Part shown: piece by piece, positions 24,541 through 34,913 of the stretch
Position numbering within the stretch: the first letter of the stretch is position 1
Layout of the letters: each line of letters begins with the position of its first letter
Source: Cinnamomum chago
Taxonomy: Eukaryota > Streptophyta > Magnoliopsida > Laurales > Lauraceae
Length of the DNA stretch: 64,000 nucleotides
Direction of reading: 5' to 3'
Assembly: GCA_038049695.1 (NCBI GenBank)
Contig: CP142453.1
Location: 18,418,001 to 18,482,000, forward strand
The notes under the pieces: model-generated
What the model was told of the DNA's origin: nothing
Databases searched by the model: none
Seen by the model: the letters and a program-made list of their open reading frames with translations, nothing else
Translations under genes and position numbers: made by a program

Positions 24541-24701
24541 ATGGGCACATTACTTTTTTTCTGGTGATTTCCACTGATATATAAACCTAGTCCTGACAAA
24601 ACAGAGCTAACACAAAAGCCATACAAAGCAAATAAATAAAAAATGAAGTATACCTCATATACAGCTTATCTTCAGAAGACGAATAGGGGGCACTTCCCAT
24701 T

Positions 24702-27700
24702 TCATAGTTGGTCAGAATTCATGGAGAAGCCATTGTCCAATGCATTAAATTGCCCTGCACTCTTGGCCTTGCAGTTTGGACAGATGACAAAAACTGAATC
24801 TGGGTACATCCCAGGGTTGGCATTGCCCAGATTAAATTCTACTCTGCACCAACCACATACACCTGTGAATTGATTTCCTCCAACCATCTTTGGTAATACT
24901 GAGTCCCATTCAAACTGAATGGAGTTGTCTAGTCCTTGTTCAAAATCAACCATATAGGTCAAGTCCATGGGTGTGTCTGACAGAGATCCTGCATCTTGGC
25001 CAGTCACAAAATCAAACTTTGTGGTCTCAATGTCATCCAACCTCAGCTCTTCAAAATCTGATACCTTCTCAAGCTTCTGGCTAGCACTACTAGATTTGTC
25101 TGCTCCCTGCGCATTGAAAGAAAAGAATAAAACCTCAATGACAAAAAATAAAAGAAGCAGGCAATGTAATTCTTCGTTACAGCACCAAAAGTTCAAAGAT
25201 CTCCAGATTTCCAGAAGTTCTCTTTATCACAGCTAAAGGATGCCTCCATTTACTCCAGTTATATAAACTCCTAATAAGACTAAAATTTTGTCAAAGGACT
25301 TTCTTTATTTCTAAAGTTCATAATCAATTCTCTCATTTCAGATTTATATCGGTAAACAATCCAGATCACATCACAACATATTTTAATCTAGTAGTTGAGC
25401 CATTATTCTGTAGCAAGGCAAACGATTTTATCATTTTGCATGTAAGAGCCAATTCTATCTGTGAAAGATAAAATGCATGATGGTCAGTCAGCCTGGAGAA
25501 CTGAAAAACTAATCAAACAAGGTCACAACACATTTTGGCACTGCAGAAATGGTAGTGCTTTTATTTATTTATTTTGATAGGTAACTCGACTCAAACCCAC
25601 AACCTCATGGTTGAGATGATGAGCACCTTCCAAATGTGCTCCGGACTATTCTCATAAAATTGACAGTATAAAAAAACTATTTAAATGGACAGTATCAAGG
25701 ATTATTTCTTTTAAATGTTTCACCTTTCAACTTTATTAACAACCTGTAAGCGAGAAAGAATGCATAGCTTAATGACACCGTACCGTATCAGAATCAAGGA
25801 TGGAAAGAAAGCTTGATTGTTGCGCCAACAATGATGAGGTGTCAGCAACCGCATTCTGCAACAAATTTTCTCCACCACTACTCCCAACCATTGCTCTTAC
25901 AACTTCATCAGATACAGGATGGCTGCTACTGATGCCACGTTCTAGCTCAGACTTGGATTTTTCACTTTTATCGAGTACAGGTTCCTTTGTACTACTTGCT
26001 AAAATTCTTTCCACATGTTGATCCGTACCACAGATTTTCTCATAATCAGATAGAGCATAAGAACTTTCATGATTACATACTTTTTCAGTGGCTGTTTCAC
26101 AAAGCATGGGTTCCTTAACAATACAAGTGAAAATATCATTAGGACAAGTTTCAATTGCACAGGTTCGCTTGTTAGAAGTGTGAGTAATAGAGCAGTCTCC
26201 AAGATTTCTTTTCCGCTTATTACCTAATTCACTAGTTTCACCAAGCAAAGAGGTAAGGCGGAGATCTTTCTCACCAGAAAGATCACAAATAGCAGTTACC
26301 TCGTTAGTAGGCAAGGGAGCCGCAATACCCAAGCAAAGCTCCACTTTACAATCATTGGCGTTGCTATTTTTGACAGGATCTAACAAACTACCATTAGTTA
26401 TCTCATGCTCATCAACGGAATTGCTTGTAGACATTTCTTGAGTGATTTCAAGTGCACTACCCTTTGGACTATCCACAACTGCTGTATCCATATCTTGTTC
26501 GCTATAAATGGAACCAGACCTTATTTCGTCATTGAATGTGGCAGTAGAAGTTTCTGGCATCTTGGCATTGCTATTTTTTACAGGATCCAGCAAACTACCA
26601 TTAGTTAACTCATGCTCATCAACAGATTTGCTTGCAGACATTTCTTGATTGATTTCAAGTGCACTACACTTTGGACTATCCACAATTGCAGTATCCATAG
26701 CTTGTTTGCTACAAGTGGAACCGGAGTTTAGTTCATTATTGAATGTAGCAGTAGAAGTTTCTGGCATCTTGTCCTTCTCAATGTTAACAGATGCATCCAC
26801 TTCAGAACTTGCTGAAGGTGTCAGAGCAGAGGATGACTTGTCATTGTTCTCTTGCTCAGTTGTATCATCTGGTATCTTGTCCTTCTCAACACTAATAGAT
26901 GCATCCACTTCAGAGCTTGCCGAAGGTGTCAGAGCAGAGGATGATTTGTCATTGTTCTCTCGCTCAGCTGTATCATCTGGTAATGATTCAATAGTCTTAC
27001 CATAGTATTTCACATGAATTCCAACATGACCATTGTAACGACGCCTTTCGTCAAAAGTCTTATGGCAAAACTGGCATTCATACTTTCCATCTCTTATTAT
27101 CACTCCGTCAGAGATGGATTTGATGAGTTCAAATTTCCTCGGCTTCTTTCGATGAAATGACAAGTGCTCAACATATAAATCCTTATCATTAAAAGTCAGT
27201 TTGCATTTATCACATTCTAGAGTGTTCCATTGTTGAGTCTTCACCTGATTCTCGGCACTGAATAAGACAACTTGATTCTCATGCTTTGTGGAAACAGAAA
27301 ACATGGGTGCACTAGAAGAAATTGGTATCACTGAGTAGGAAACAGGAGCATCCTTCGCAATGTCATCTTTAAAGGTTAGACCTGCAGTCTGTTGCATACC
27401 CCACAAATCAAAGGGAATGGAGCTGAAGCCACCAAATGAATTCAAGGAAATAACTGACTTACGCTTTGTGTAGGCAGCTGACTGCTCTTGTCAATGTGAG
27501 CAGATCTCTCCAGACTTGAACCTTCGGGTCCAAAAGGAGAGAGCAAATATGAAGAAACTTCCTTGAAGGATTCAAACTGCTGTCCATTTGGGCTGGAGAA
27601 TACAAGATATGATAATATGGAGATGTGAATAACTGGCAAATCACAAAATCATAATGCAGGCAATCAAATTACCTGTAAGCACTTCTGTCAAACATAAAAG

Positions 27701-30090
27701 AATGTGTTGAGGAGACTGAAGGCTCCTCGTATGATCCTCAGGCCTCGGTGATGATGTAGAAAAAGTAAAAAATATGATGCAAAGCATGCTACTTGGTGAA
27801 ACAAATAAGTATTTAAATGTAGATAATATCGCAGCGATTCAATATGATAAGCAGAATAGTTTGTATACAACAGAATTTTTTCACACATTGAAATTTCATG
27901 GAATACCAAATCGCTCACTTGAACTAAAAGTTGGGTATTAATAATGTTATTGAGAAATTAGAACAATTGATTGGTTTGTGTGATAAAAGAAGAATAATTG
28001 TCAAACAACTTATCTAACAAGCTATTGGAGTTGAAATCATAACAGATACATGTACAGGTAAAAGGGTTTACATTCCTCGAATTGTAATGTCAATAACGCC
28101 ACCATCAGATACAACAAATACAGAATGACCTTTTACGATTAAATGGAGATATTTCCTGTAAATCTTGCATTCGCATTAAGTATAACAAAAGCCAAGGACA
28201 AACACTAGAGAAAGGTTTGTTTAACCTTTCAATACCCATTTTTACACATGGACAACTATATGTAGCAGTATCACAAGTAAAGTCAATATCAGGGCTAAAG
28301 ATTTTATTATTAAACAAAAATAACGAACCACATGGATATAAGAGAAACGTCGTGTGAAAAGAAGTTTTGGACAAAGTTTGAAATAACTAGTGGTAGGGTT
28401 TTATGATTGTCTGCTCCAAGCTCGTATTTCATATTTATGTATGGTTTCCATTTAAAAAAAAAAAAACAAGCTCTCATTGATCCTATATGCATTCATTAAA
28501 CTTCTGTTTTGTGTGTGTGTGTGTTTTGTTTTCTATTAAAAAAACAAAAAATAAACAAGATACACTATGCAATTTCCTGAGTATTGAAAGGCTTGACCCA
28601 TACCGACTACATTGGAAAACTAAAGCAGAGTATGTCATATTCGGCAAGAGTATACTATTAGGTCCAAAATACACAGCACGGAAGAAATTACTTAAACTAT
28701 TGCTCATTGATGAATGTGTAATTTTTTAAATCAAATGCAATGCACGCTAAACCAACAAACTAAAAAGATGATAAATTTATTATCTCTTTATAGGAAGATC
28801 AGTTGCAATCCACCAGGCCCAAATAAGTGATGATCATCATAGTTTTCTACCTATGGTTCAAATTTGAGAGGGCAACCACTGAAGAGTTGTTCTCAAGTTG
28901 GAGAATCTCTCTCTATCTCTCTAGGCAGGGATTTGATGAAGATAGATACCCCATGATGGTTAAAAATAAAATTCTAGCTCCACTCTACACACAGCAGCAA
29001 GCCAAAATTATCATCGCTTTTATAAACAAGTGAAAGTAGTGGCTAGACCAATTATAAGCCAAAACAATCACTTCAACCCAAGTAACCATTATCATGCAAT
29101 GTTTTGTTTTTAAATCAAGACCAAATGTTCTCCAATTGTTAAGTCCATTTGCTCATTTAGTTTTGTAATTCTATCTTGAGGTGTTGTTGCAAGGGAAACA
29201 CGCCTTCGTGATTGTTCTTCGTTCTCAAGTAAATTAAGGCACTAGCTTCATCGATGAACGAAGCTAATGTCCAATAAAACTAAGAGATACCAGCAAAAGA
29301 TGAATATCATGAAATGGCGAAGGGGCGAAAACAATCACCTTATGTACTTGCGACAGATCAGCCAAGCGCGACCCCCTCTCCTCTTCAGCGAGAGCATAAT
29401 CCTCCACCCCTTGGGCAGCGCATCTCCGAACACTACCGCGTCAACGAACCTCTTCTTCCTCCTATTACTCCCCCACTGCCCTTCGAACCCCTCCAAGAAC
29501 CCTATCAACTCCTCCTTCGTCCTCAAACCCTCCGTCCTCCGCCTCACCTCCGCCGCAAAAGGATCCTCGCATCTCCCCGTCGCCACAGGGACATCAACAA
29601 CAACCCCATTCCGGTTCACGATCTCAGATCCGTTGTCGTAAACGGCAAAACTCCGATCGGAATTCGCCTTCCTCGTCCCGGCCGAGGGAGGGGGAGTGGG
29701 TTCGGGAATGCCGTCGCCGGAGGGGACGAAGAGTTTCCGGAGGAAGAAGACGATGTGGTCGTTGGAGCGGCGCTCGGCGGCGTCATCGTCGGGGAGGAGG
29801 CCGGGAGGGCGGCGGCGGCGGGGGCCGGGGGCGGAGGAGGAGTCGGAGGGGCGGCGGGCGAGGCGGAGGCGGGAGTAGGTCTGCTTGCGGCTGCCGGCGG
29901 ACTCGTTGAAGATGGAGCGGTCGATTTTGGGGTCGACGACGTCGTCGGAGCGGCGGAAGTCGAAAGAGGGGTCGGAGCAGAGGGAGAGGGAGGTGAGTTC
30001 GGATTGGGAGAAGAGGCGGAGATCGACGACTGGGAGGGAGGAGAGCTGGAGGAAGTGGTCGGAAGAGGAATCGACGGCCGGCGTCGCCAT
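24702..30090 (-). CDS. MBD8: Methyl-CpG-binding domain protein 8-like with two C2H2 zinc fingers
   Basis: Exons 30090-29339, 27592-27463, 27388-25784 and 25106-24702 join in phase (2892 nt, 963 aa). The N-terminus has LPVVDLRLFSQSELTSLSL, typical of plant MBD8 as I recall it. The MBD (about residues 230-270) has LPKGWRIMLSLKRRGGRAW and is split by intron 1 before PNGQQFESFKEVSSYLLS. Two CX2CX12HX3H fingers lie at about 353-373 and 399-419. In-frame repeats of 36 and 69 residues follow at about 431-638. A basic NKRKR stretch near the middle could be a nuclear signal. The C-terminal exon carries two CxxC pairs (CGWC, CPNC; about 913-941), a likely zinc ribbon. A nuclear, chromatin-linked role is inferred from family; methyl-CpG binding is not certain, because plant MBD8-type domains have diverged. 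Intron 2 is only 74 nt. I start exon 3 at 27388 because this acceptor keeps phase; the more upstream open reading there lacks an in-phase AG. Confidence 0.88.
25575..25655 (-). repeat. tRNA-derived SINE-like repeat in MBD8 intron 3
   Basis: On the minus strand it has AAGGTGCTCATC, then AACCATGAGGTTGTGGGTTT and GAGTCGAG. This is the same family as 4845-4945. Confidence 0.45.
26357..26770 (-). repeat. In-frame tandem duplication inside MBD8 (2 x 207 bp)
   Basis: Copy 1 (26770-26564) and copy 2 (26563-26357) each encode 69 residues beginning KMPETSTATFN and ending LLDPVKNSNA. The frame is preserved across both and about a dozen residues differ. Confidence 0.95.
26765..26980 (-). repeat. In-frame tandem duplication inside MBD8 (2 x 108 bp)
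   Basis: Copy 1 (26980-26873) and copy 2 (26872-26765) each encode 36 residues with the core NNDKSSSALTPSASSEVDAS. They adjoin the 69-residue repeats, so this part of exon 3 is repeat-built. Confidence 0.95.
27593..29338 (-). other. MBD8 intron 1
   Basis: This 1.75-kb intron interrupts the MBD. It carries a Helitron helicase relic on the opposite strand (27770-28330) and a GT-rich tract near 28510. Nothing else in it looks coding. Confidence 0.7.
27770..28330 (+). pseudogene. Helitron PIF1-like helicase fragment (decayed)
   Basis: The plus strand reads TTEFFHTLKFHGIPNRSLEL, then QLIGLCDKRRIIVKQL, then GVEIITDTCTGKRVYIPRIV and PFTIKWRYF. A frame change then leads to a QGQTLEKV-like block and the PFLHMDNYM block (the usual form being FSHGQLYVALSR). 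This is the order of the C-terminal motifs of PIF1-type helicases carried by plant Helitrons. Several stops and at least two frame changes show it is dead. It lies in MBD8 intron 1, antisense to the host gene. The Helitron ends were not located. Confidence 0.8.
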
Positions 30091-33057
30091 TAGCCTTATG
30101 AGATGAGGAGAAGAAATACGAAATCGGTTTTATAGTATCAATTTATAGGAGTTTGGGAGAGGTTGTCTACTTTGAGTGGCTCGTTTTGGGAGCCGTACAC
30201 GTGTCCAATTGCAAGATCTGGCCGTTCGTGTCCTTCTGGGCCCGAGCTTGATATTGTATATTCAAAGATGGGGATACGGATGCACGCATCCCTCGTTGCT
30301 CCTCACACATCCAAGTTTTTTAAGTCAAGTTTCTTCATATGTAAATTTACGAAAATGGATATGAGGAATACCTTCATGGCTACACATCTCCCCTCCCATT
30401 TCTTTGACAAGAGTTCTTTCCTCGACTCACCTTCACATCTGCATCTCCCTTTTCGGACTTTCGGATTCGAACATCAATGATATTGTACGGCTTACAGCCG
30501 AACAACATTACCATAAAATAAAATAAAAAAACTTCGCCACCGAGCTAATGGTGGTCTCTTGGTCCCTTTAGACATTTTGGGGCCAACCCTATTCTCTATT
30601 ATATGTTAAAAGCCAAAATTAAAGAAGATGGAGATGGAGACGTAGAATGGGAGAGAAAACGTACATTGCTTGTGAGAAGAGAGGAAGGAATAATGGAAGA
30701 CGAAGAAGACGATCGATGGAACTTCTTATATGAAGGTTCCCTACTTGCACCGTCAACTAAGAATGAAAGTTAGGTGTGAAAGGAAGAGATGGAACACAAG
30801 AGTTTTAAGCCTTGGACGTTCAAATCGGGTGTGGAGGGAGGGGATGGTTGTGCAAAGGGAAATGAGATATGTGGTGTTTGGGCAGTTTGGAAAAGGAGGG
30901 CTAGCTACTCAATGAGCATTTTTTATGAAGTTATTGATGTGTACAGATAAGGAATGTGCGAGGAGTAAATATAGATGTGGCAATAGCAGCTACCTATATA
31001 TATGGGAAATTATAAAAATCGCCCCACTTTCAAAACGCCATCGATCGTTCCTTTTTATGGGCCCATGTCGAGTCAATTTAGTCTTTTCATAAACACATCA
31101 ATAGTCACAAGTGCAAGTGTGAAACTCATCCAAGTTTTCTTTACCATTTGAATGAAATCTTAATAAAATATTACCTTTAACCTATTAAACTTTAGTGCCA
31201 TGAATCAGAAAGGCTAGAAAGATCTTAGGGACCCGAGATTTTGCATATAAGGCAGTCTTTATGTGGGGTTTCCCATCAAATGAGCTTTCATAATCATCAT
31301 GCATCCCAGTGGACCCAACTAAGAAGAGCATTTTCTCTTTAAAATGCTCGAACGTTGTGTAGCGATGTGTGTGTGTGAAAATGCTCCTATAAGAGTAACA
31401 CTATTGTGAGAGTAATGGAATGACCATAATATATATGTTGTTGACATTGGATATGAATCCAATAAGTCCCACCCTTACTTTCAAAGAGTAGGCTATGTTC
31501 AAATGAGAATTGTTCTCATGGAGTCACCGTAAGAAATTTTTATAAGGCCCATTTGTGGCTCCCATTTAGGGGTGGGACCAAAAGGGATGGAGATATCTAT
31601 ATGAGATCACTTCAAGTATCAAATTTGACCCCAATCTCATGCTCCTAACCTCTTATCGGTGGCCAACGAGTTTAATGGCTTCATAGTCAAATCAACGATT
31701 CAGTTCATTTGGATGGTGCTAAACCCCTGGATTAGTGACTAGTAGGGGCCCCCCTTGTCTGTGCACGATTTGGATTGGTCACTAGGTGGGCCCCACGAAT
31801 ATTTCTCATATCGCACAGTGAGAACTAGTTATCACTTGAATATTTCTTACACGTATGCAACTGGTTGGCTCTGATATTGATGTTGAACAAGTTGTAGAAA
31901 CATTTATAGAACAAGAAGATCCCAATAAGTCAAGTCGGAAGGTTAAAATCATAGTGTTGACTTCAAATGGTCATAACTTTTAGCTCGGGTATCTTCGCAG
32001 GACCTATAATCATCCATTTCAAAGCATCAATCAGTTCTATGCACCAAACAACCATCGAAAGAAGTTGGAGTCGTTGGATGTAAAATTATGCAACAAACAA
32101 CCATCGAAAAAAGTTGGAGTCGTTGGATGTAAAATTACGCCATTTCGAAGGTCAAAACACAGTTTTTGTGTAAAAACTATTATTTATAGTAAGTTGTCAT
32201 TTTGCTTACTTTGGGGTTTTTCTTTTTAGCCCGTTCGAGTTTAAGTATTTGTTAAAGGTCTTAGAAAGTTATTTAAAAATGGTCTGGGGGGCTTTGATGT
32301 AATTTTTTACTTTAAACTATTTTTAGTAAGTTTGCTATATCATGTAATTTAGGGTTTTGAAACTCTACGAAAGCAATGCAATGCTTATTTTATAAAATAA
32401 AACAAATTGAAGTTTGATTAGGGTTTTCCTATTCAGTCCTTATGGAGTCAAGGTGTTGATATTGTGTTAAAGACATGACAATAAGCTAAGCTAGTTGACG
32501 ATCACGCAAAGTCTTCACCTATGGAGATTTTCCTGCATACATCCATTGTAAACAAAACATAGGCATGAGAACCCCTTAAATTCGCCGCCCACCATAACAA
32601 TTAAAGTGTGCAAAAATATTCGCAAGGAAAAAATCCTCTTAAAGATAACATCGCTAGGAATATGGGTGCCAATATTTTTGCTTGGACTTTCATCCTTTGG
32701 ATGCCTGGTTGGTGGCTTGGTGCAGCTAATCTCATTGTCGCCAACCCAATCATGGTCAAGTGGCGTTGCACTATATTTTTGTACATATGCCAAGGATTCG
32801 ATCATAGGCCTTTAATTTTAAAATATAACTACTCACTAATAGTCTAAAAAAAAAAAAAAAAAAAAAACCTCATTGTCAAGGGGGGGTGTGTGTTTACTAT
32901 GAGATCGGAAAAAAAAAAAGTTGAAGGAATTAAAAAAAGGAGTGGACTTATGTAAACATTAGAAGGTGGGCTATTTCATGTAGGAAGAAAAGAAAAGAAA
33001 AAATCATCTAAGTCTTGATGATCCCATCCGTTCATCCAAGGCCCTCCTACAATCTAA
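30091..33057. other. Divergent intergenic interval between MBD8 and the DnaJ gene
   Basis: The two genes are transcribed away from each other, so both promoters should be here. A two-copy 49-bp tandem duplication lies at 32045-32145. TTGGCTCTGATAT at 31865 resembles an inverted primer-binding site, but no LTR was found with it. Poly(A) runs occur at 32847-32867. The open frames at 32515-32805 were not identified. Confidence 0.5.
32045..32145. repeat. Tandem duplication, 2 copies of 49 bp
   Basis: CAAACAACCATCGAAA(G/A)AAGTTGGAGTCGTTGGATG occurs twice, followed both times by TAAAATTA(T/C)GC. Confidence 0.9.
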
Positions 33058-33291
33058 GTGTTGGACCCCACATCCACAAGATCAAGAGTCGAGGACACAA
33101 TGCATAAAACCCTCGATCGTGACTCACATACTACCCCTTCTGGAAACAACAAGAGCCCTCTCGCTTCTTCACAGTCGCAGATAGCGAGGCTTCAACGAAC
33201 TCCCAGCATCCGAAGAAGCAGAATAATAAGAGAGAAAGCAAAGACGAAGCTAAAAAAAAAAAAAAAGAGACAAGGAAGGAAGTAGATATAG
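33058..33291 (+). other. Likely 5' UTR exon of the DnaJ gene
   Basis: Purine-rich sequence ends at AGATATAG with a GTATGT donor at 33292. A matching acceptor (GAACTGCAG, ending 34875) lies 38 nt before the DnaJ start codon at 34914. The transcription start is not determined. The open frame within it (33058-33285) is lysine/arginine-rich low complexity and is not taken as a gene. Confidence 0.45.
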
Positions 33292-33694
33292 GTATGTTCA
33301 TCTGTTTCATTCATCAAAACAGCCCTAAATATCAGTTCCTTTCGAAACAAGATGTCTTTTTTTAATTTCAATCCCATGCCATTTCATGTATTGGTTTGAT
33401 TCTCTTCGTTACGTTTTTGGGTTTTATGCAATCATTCGTTTCACTGCGTGTGGAAGATTTTGTATCCCTTTTGCTTAAGAATACTTGAATATCGTATGCT
33501 ATTTTATTCATAGAACTGCAAAGCAATAGACAATAGATGATAACCGACGAGTCTTGTGTGATTGTTGAGATTAGGGCCATGTTCTTTGATTCTCTGGGGA
33601 AAAGATGTGAACTTTTGATCTGGGGTACTTGTATTTTGGTTTTGTTGCGATGAATCGGTGTGGTTTTAGAGAGAGCGAGTGAGAACTGAGGCCT

Positions 33695-33798
33695 GGGTGT
33701 CAAAATCTGGAAGCATTGATTGAAATCTCTGCATAAACTGAAGGCGAGTGGGTGTCAAAATCTGGAAGCATTGATTGAAATCTCTGCATAAACTGAAG

Positions 33799-33804
<6 letters not shown>
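33695..33804. repeat. Tandem duplication, 2 copies of 55 bp, next to a GA tract
   Basis: GGGTGTCAAAATCTGGAAGC through TAAACTGAAGGCGAG occurs twice without visible change, and the second copy runs straight into the (GA)n tract. Confidence 0.95.

Positions 33805-33886
<82 letters not shown>
33801..33886. repeat. (GA)43 microsatellite in the DnaJ leader intron
   Basis: This is an uninterrupted dinucleotide run of about 86 bp. It lies between the inferred leader exon and the start codon of the DnaJ gene, where GA/CT tracts can be bound by plant GAGA-binding factors (known for the class; not shown here). Confidence 0.95.
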
Positions 33887-33888
<2 letters not shown>

Positions 33889-34913
33889 TTTGTAAATCGG
33901 ATGAAGTGATAGGAAATCTACAAATGAGGAAACACCTTGTGAAATTTCCTCTCCGGTGTGAAGATTAACCAACGGGAAATCGAAGCTCGTCATGGCTTGA
34001 TATAACTTATGGGGGTGGTTACAGTAAGTTTTGACTGGAGTTATAAATTTCGCGATCAGGGAATTTATTGTCCCGTAACCATTGTGATTTTTTTGGGTTT
34101 TCTCATGAAAATACTTGGAAATGTTACATAGATTGAATTGATTAATAAAGAAAAATTTAAAATACGATGAATATTGCAAAAGAGTTGAAGCATTTCAAGC
34201 ATAGCTAACATCGGAAGTAAGGAGATGAAATGTTTTCATATCACCAATATTGCAAAAATAGGCATTTATATGCGTCCTACATTAATGCAAAGTAGTGCTT
34301 ACACTAATGCCATGTTTAAAGCCAATGACACTTTAGCATTTCAATCATTTCCACTATTTATCCACCCTAAATCCTATCATTCTGTGCTTTAATAGATAAT
34401 AATGCTATTATGAAGCATTAAAGCGCTTCAAGCTTAAGGAAACGGTAAAATCGTTGTACAAATATGAATGATATTTTGAGAATAGTATGATATTATTGCC
34501 ATATTAATAGAAAATGCTCATTCCCATGTGATATCGTGATATTTTAAAAAATATCGGCTAAATTAAACATACCACTTCTATGAACTATATTGGGATATTA
34601 TCATGTTATATCAAACTGGCCGTGATCTCAAAAATTTAAAATTTGAAATTGAAATTAGCCCTTGTGTGCAGTTTTTTTTTTCATTTCATTTTATGATAGG
34701 TATTAATTGTAATTGTTTTTCATTGAATGCTTAATCTTAGTATTGTTTCTCTGATTAATATCTGTAATTAGTTGTCATGTTTTGAGAAAATGTTGCCGTT
34801 TTCAATAAAATATCTTAATATGGAAGTAAGTTTTAACAAATGCAATGCTACTGAGCTATTTTCTTTGAACTGCAGTAAGGTAGCGAGGGTAAATCTTCTT
34901 TCCTATATAAAGA

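Larger units (their letters stand above)
16749..24701. other. 8-kb gene-poor interval between APRL and MBD8
   Basis: About 16749-16900 is the pyrimidine-rich APRL leader on the minus strand. A C/T-rich stretch at 17157-17530 gives proline- and serine-rich open frames on one strand and arginine/glutamate-rich ones on the other; this is low complexity rather than a gene. 17600-17770 is rich in TGCAC words. SINE-like units lie at 18765-18970 and 19090-19290, degenerate repeats at 21594-21742 and a tandem duplication at 23106-23361. About 24500-24701 may be MBD8 3' UTR. No protein family was recognised. Confidence 0.6.

Noticed and set aside
27389..27445. Extension of MBD8 exon 3 upstream to a TTG codon
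   Set aside because: No ATG is present and joining from exon 2 would break phase; the region is taken as the 74-nt intron.
29314..30093. Long plus-strand open frames rich in Gly, Glu and Arg
   Set aside because: They are antisense to the GC-rich first exon of MBD8, which has domain support on the minus strand.
31858..31880. Inverted primer-binding-like TTGGCTCTGATAT
   Set aside because: No LTR end or internal retrotransposon sequence was found beside it.
33058..33285. Lys/Arg-rich small plus-strand frame
   Set aside because: It overlaps the inferred leader exon and poly(A) run; composition alone explains it.
33700..34179. Minus-strand frame with a long Leu-Ser repeat
   Set aside because: The repeat is the translation of the (GA)n microsatellite, not a gene.
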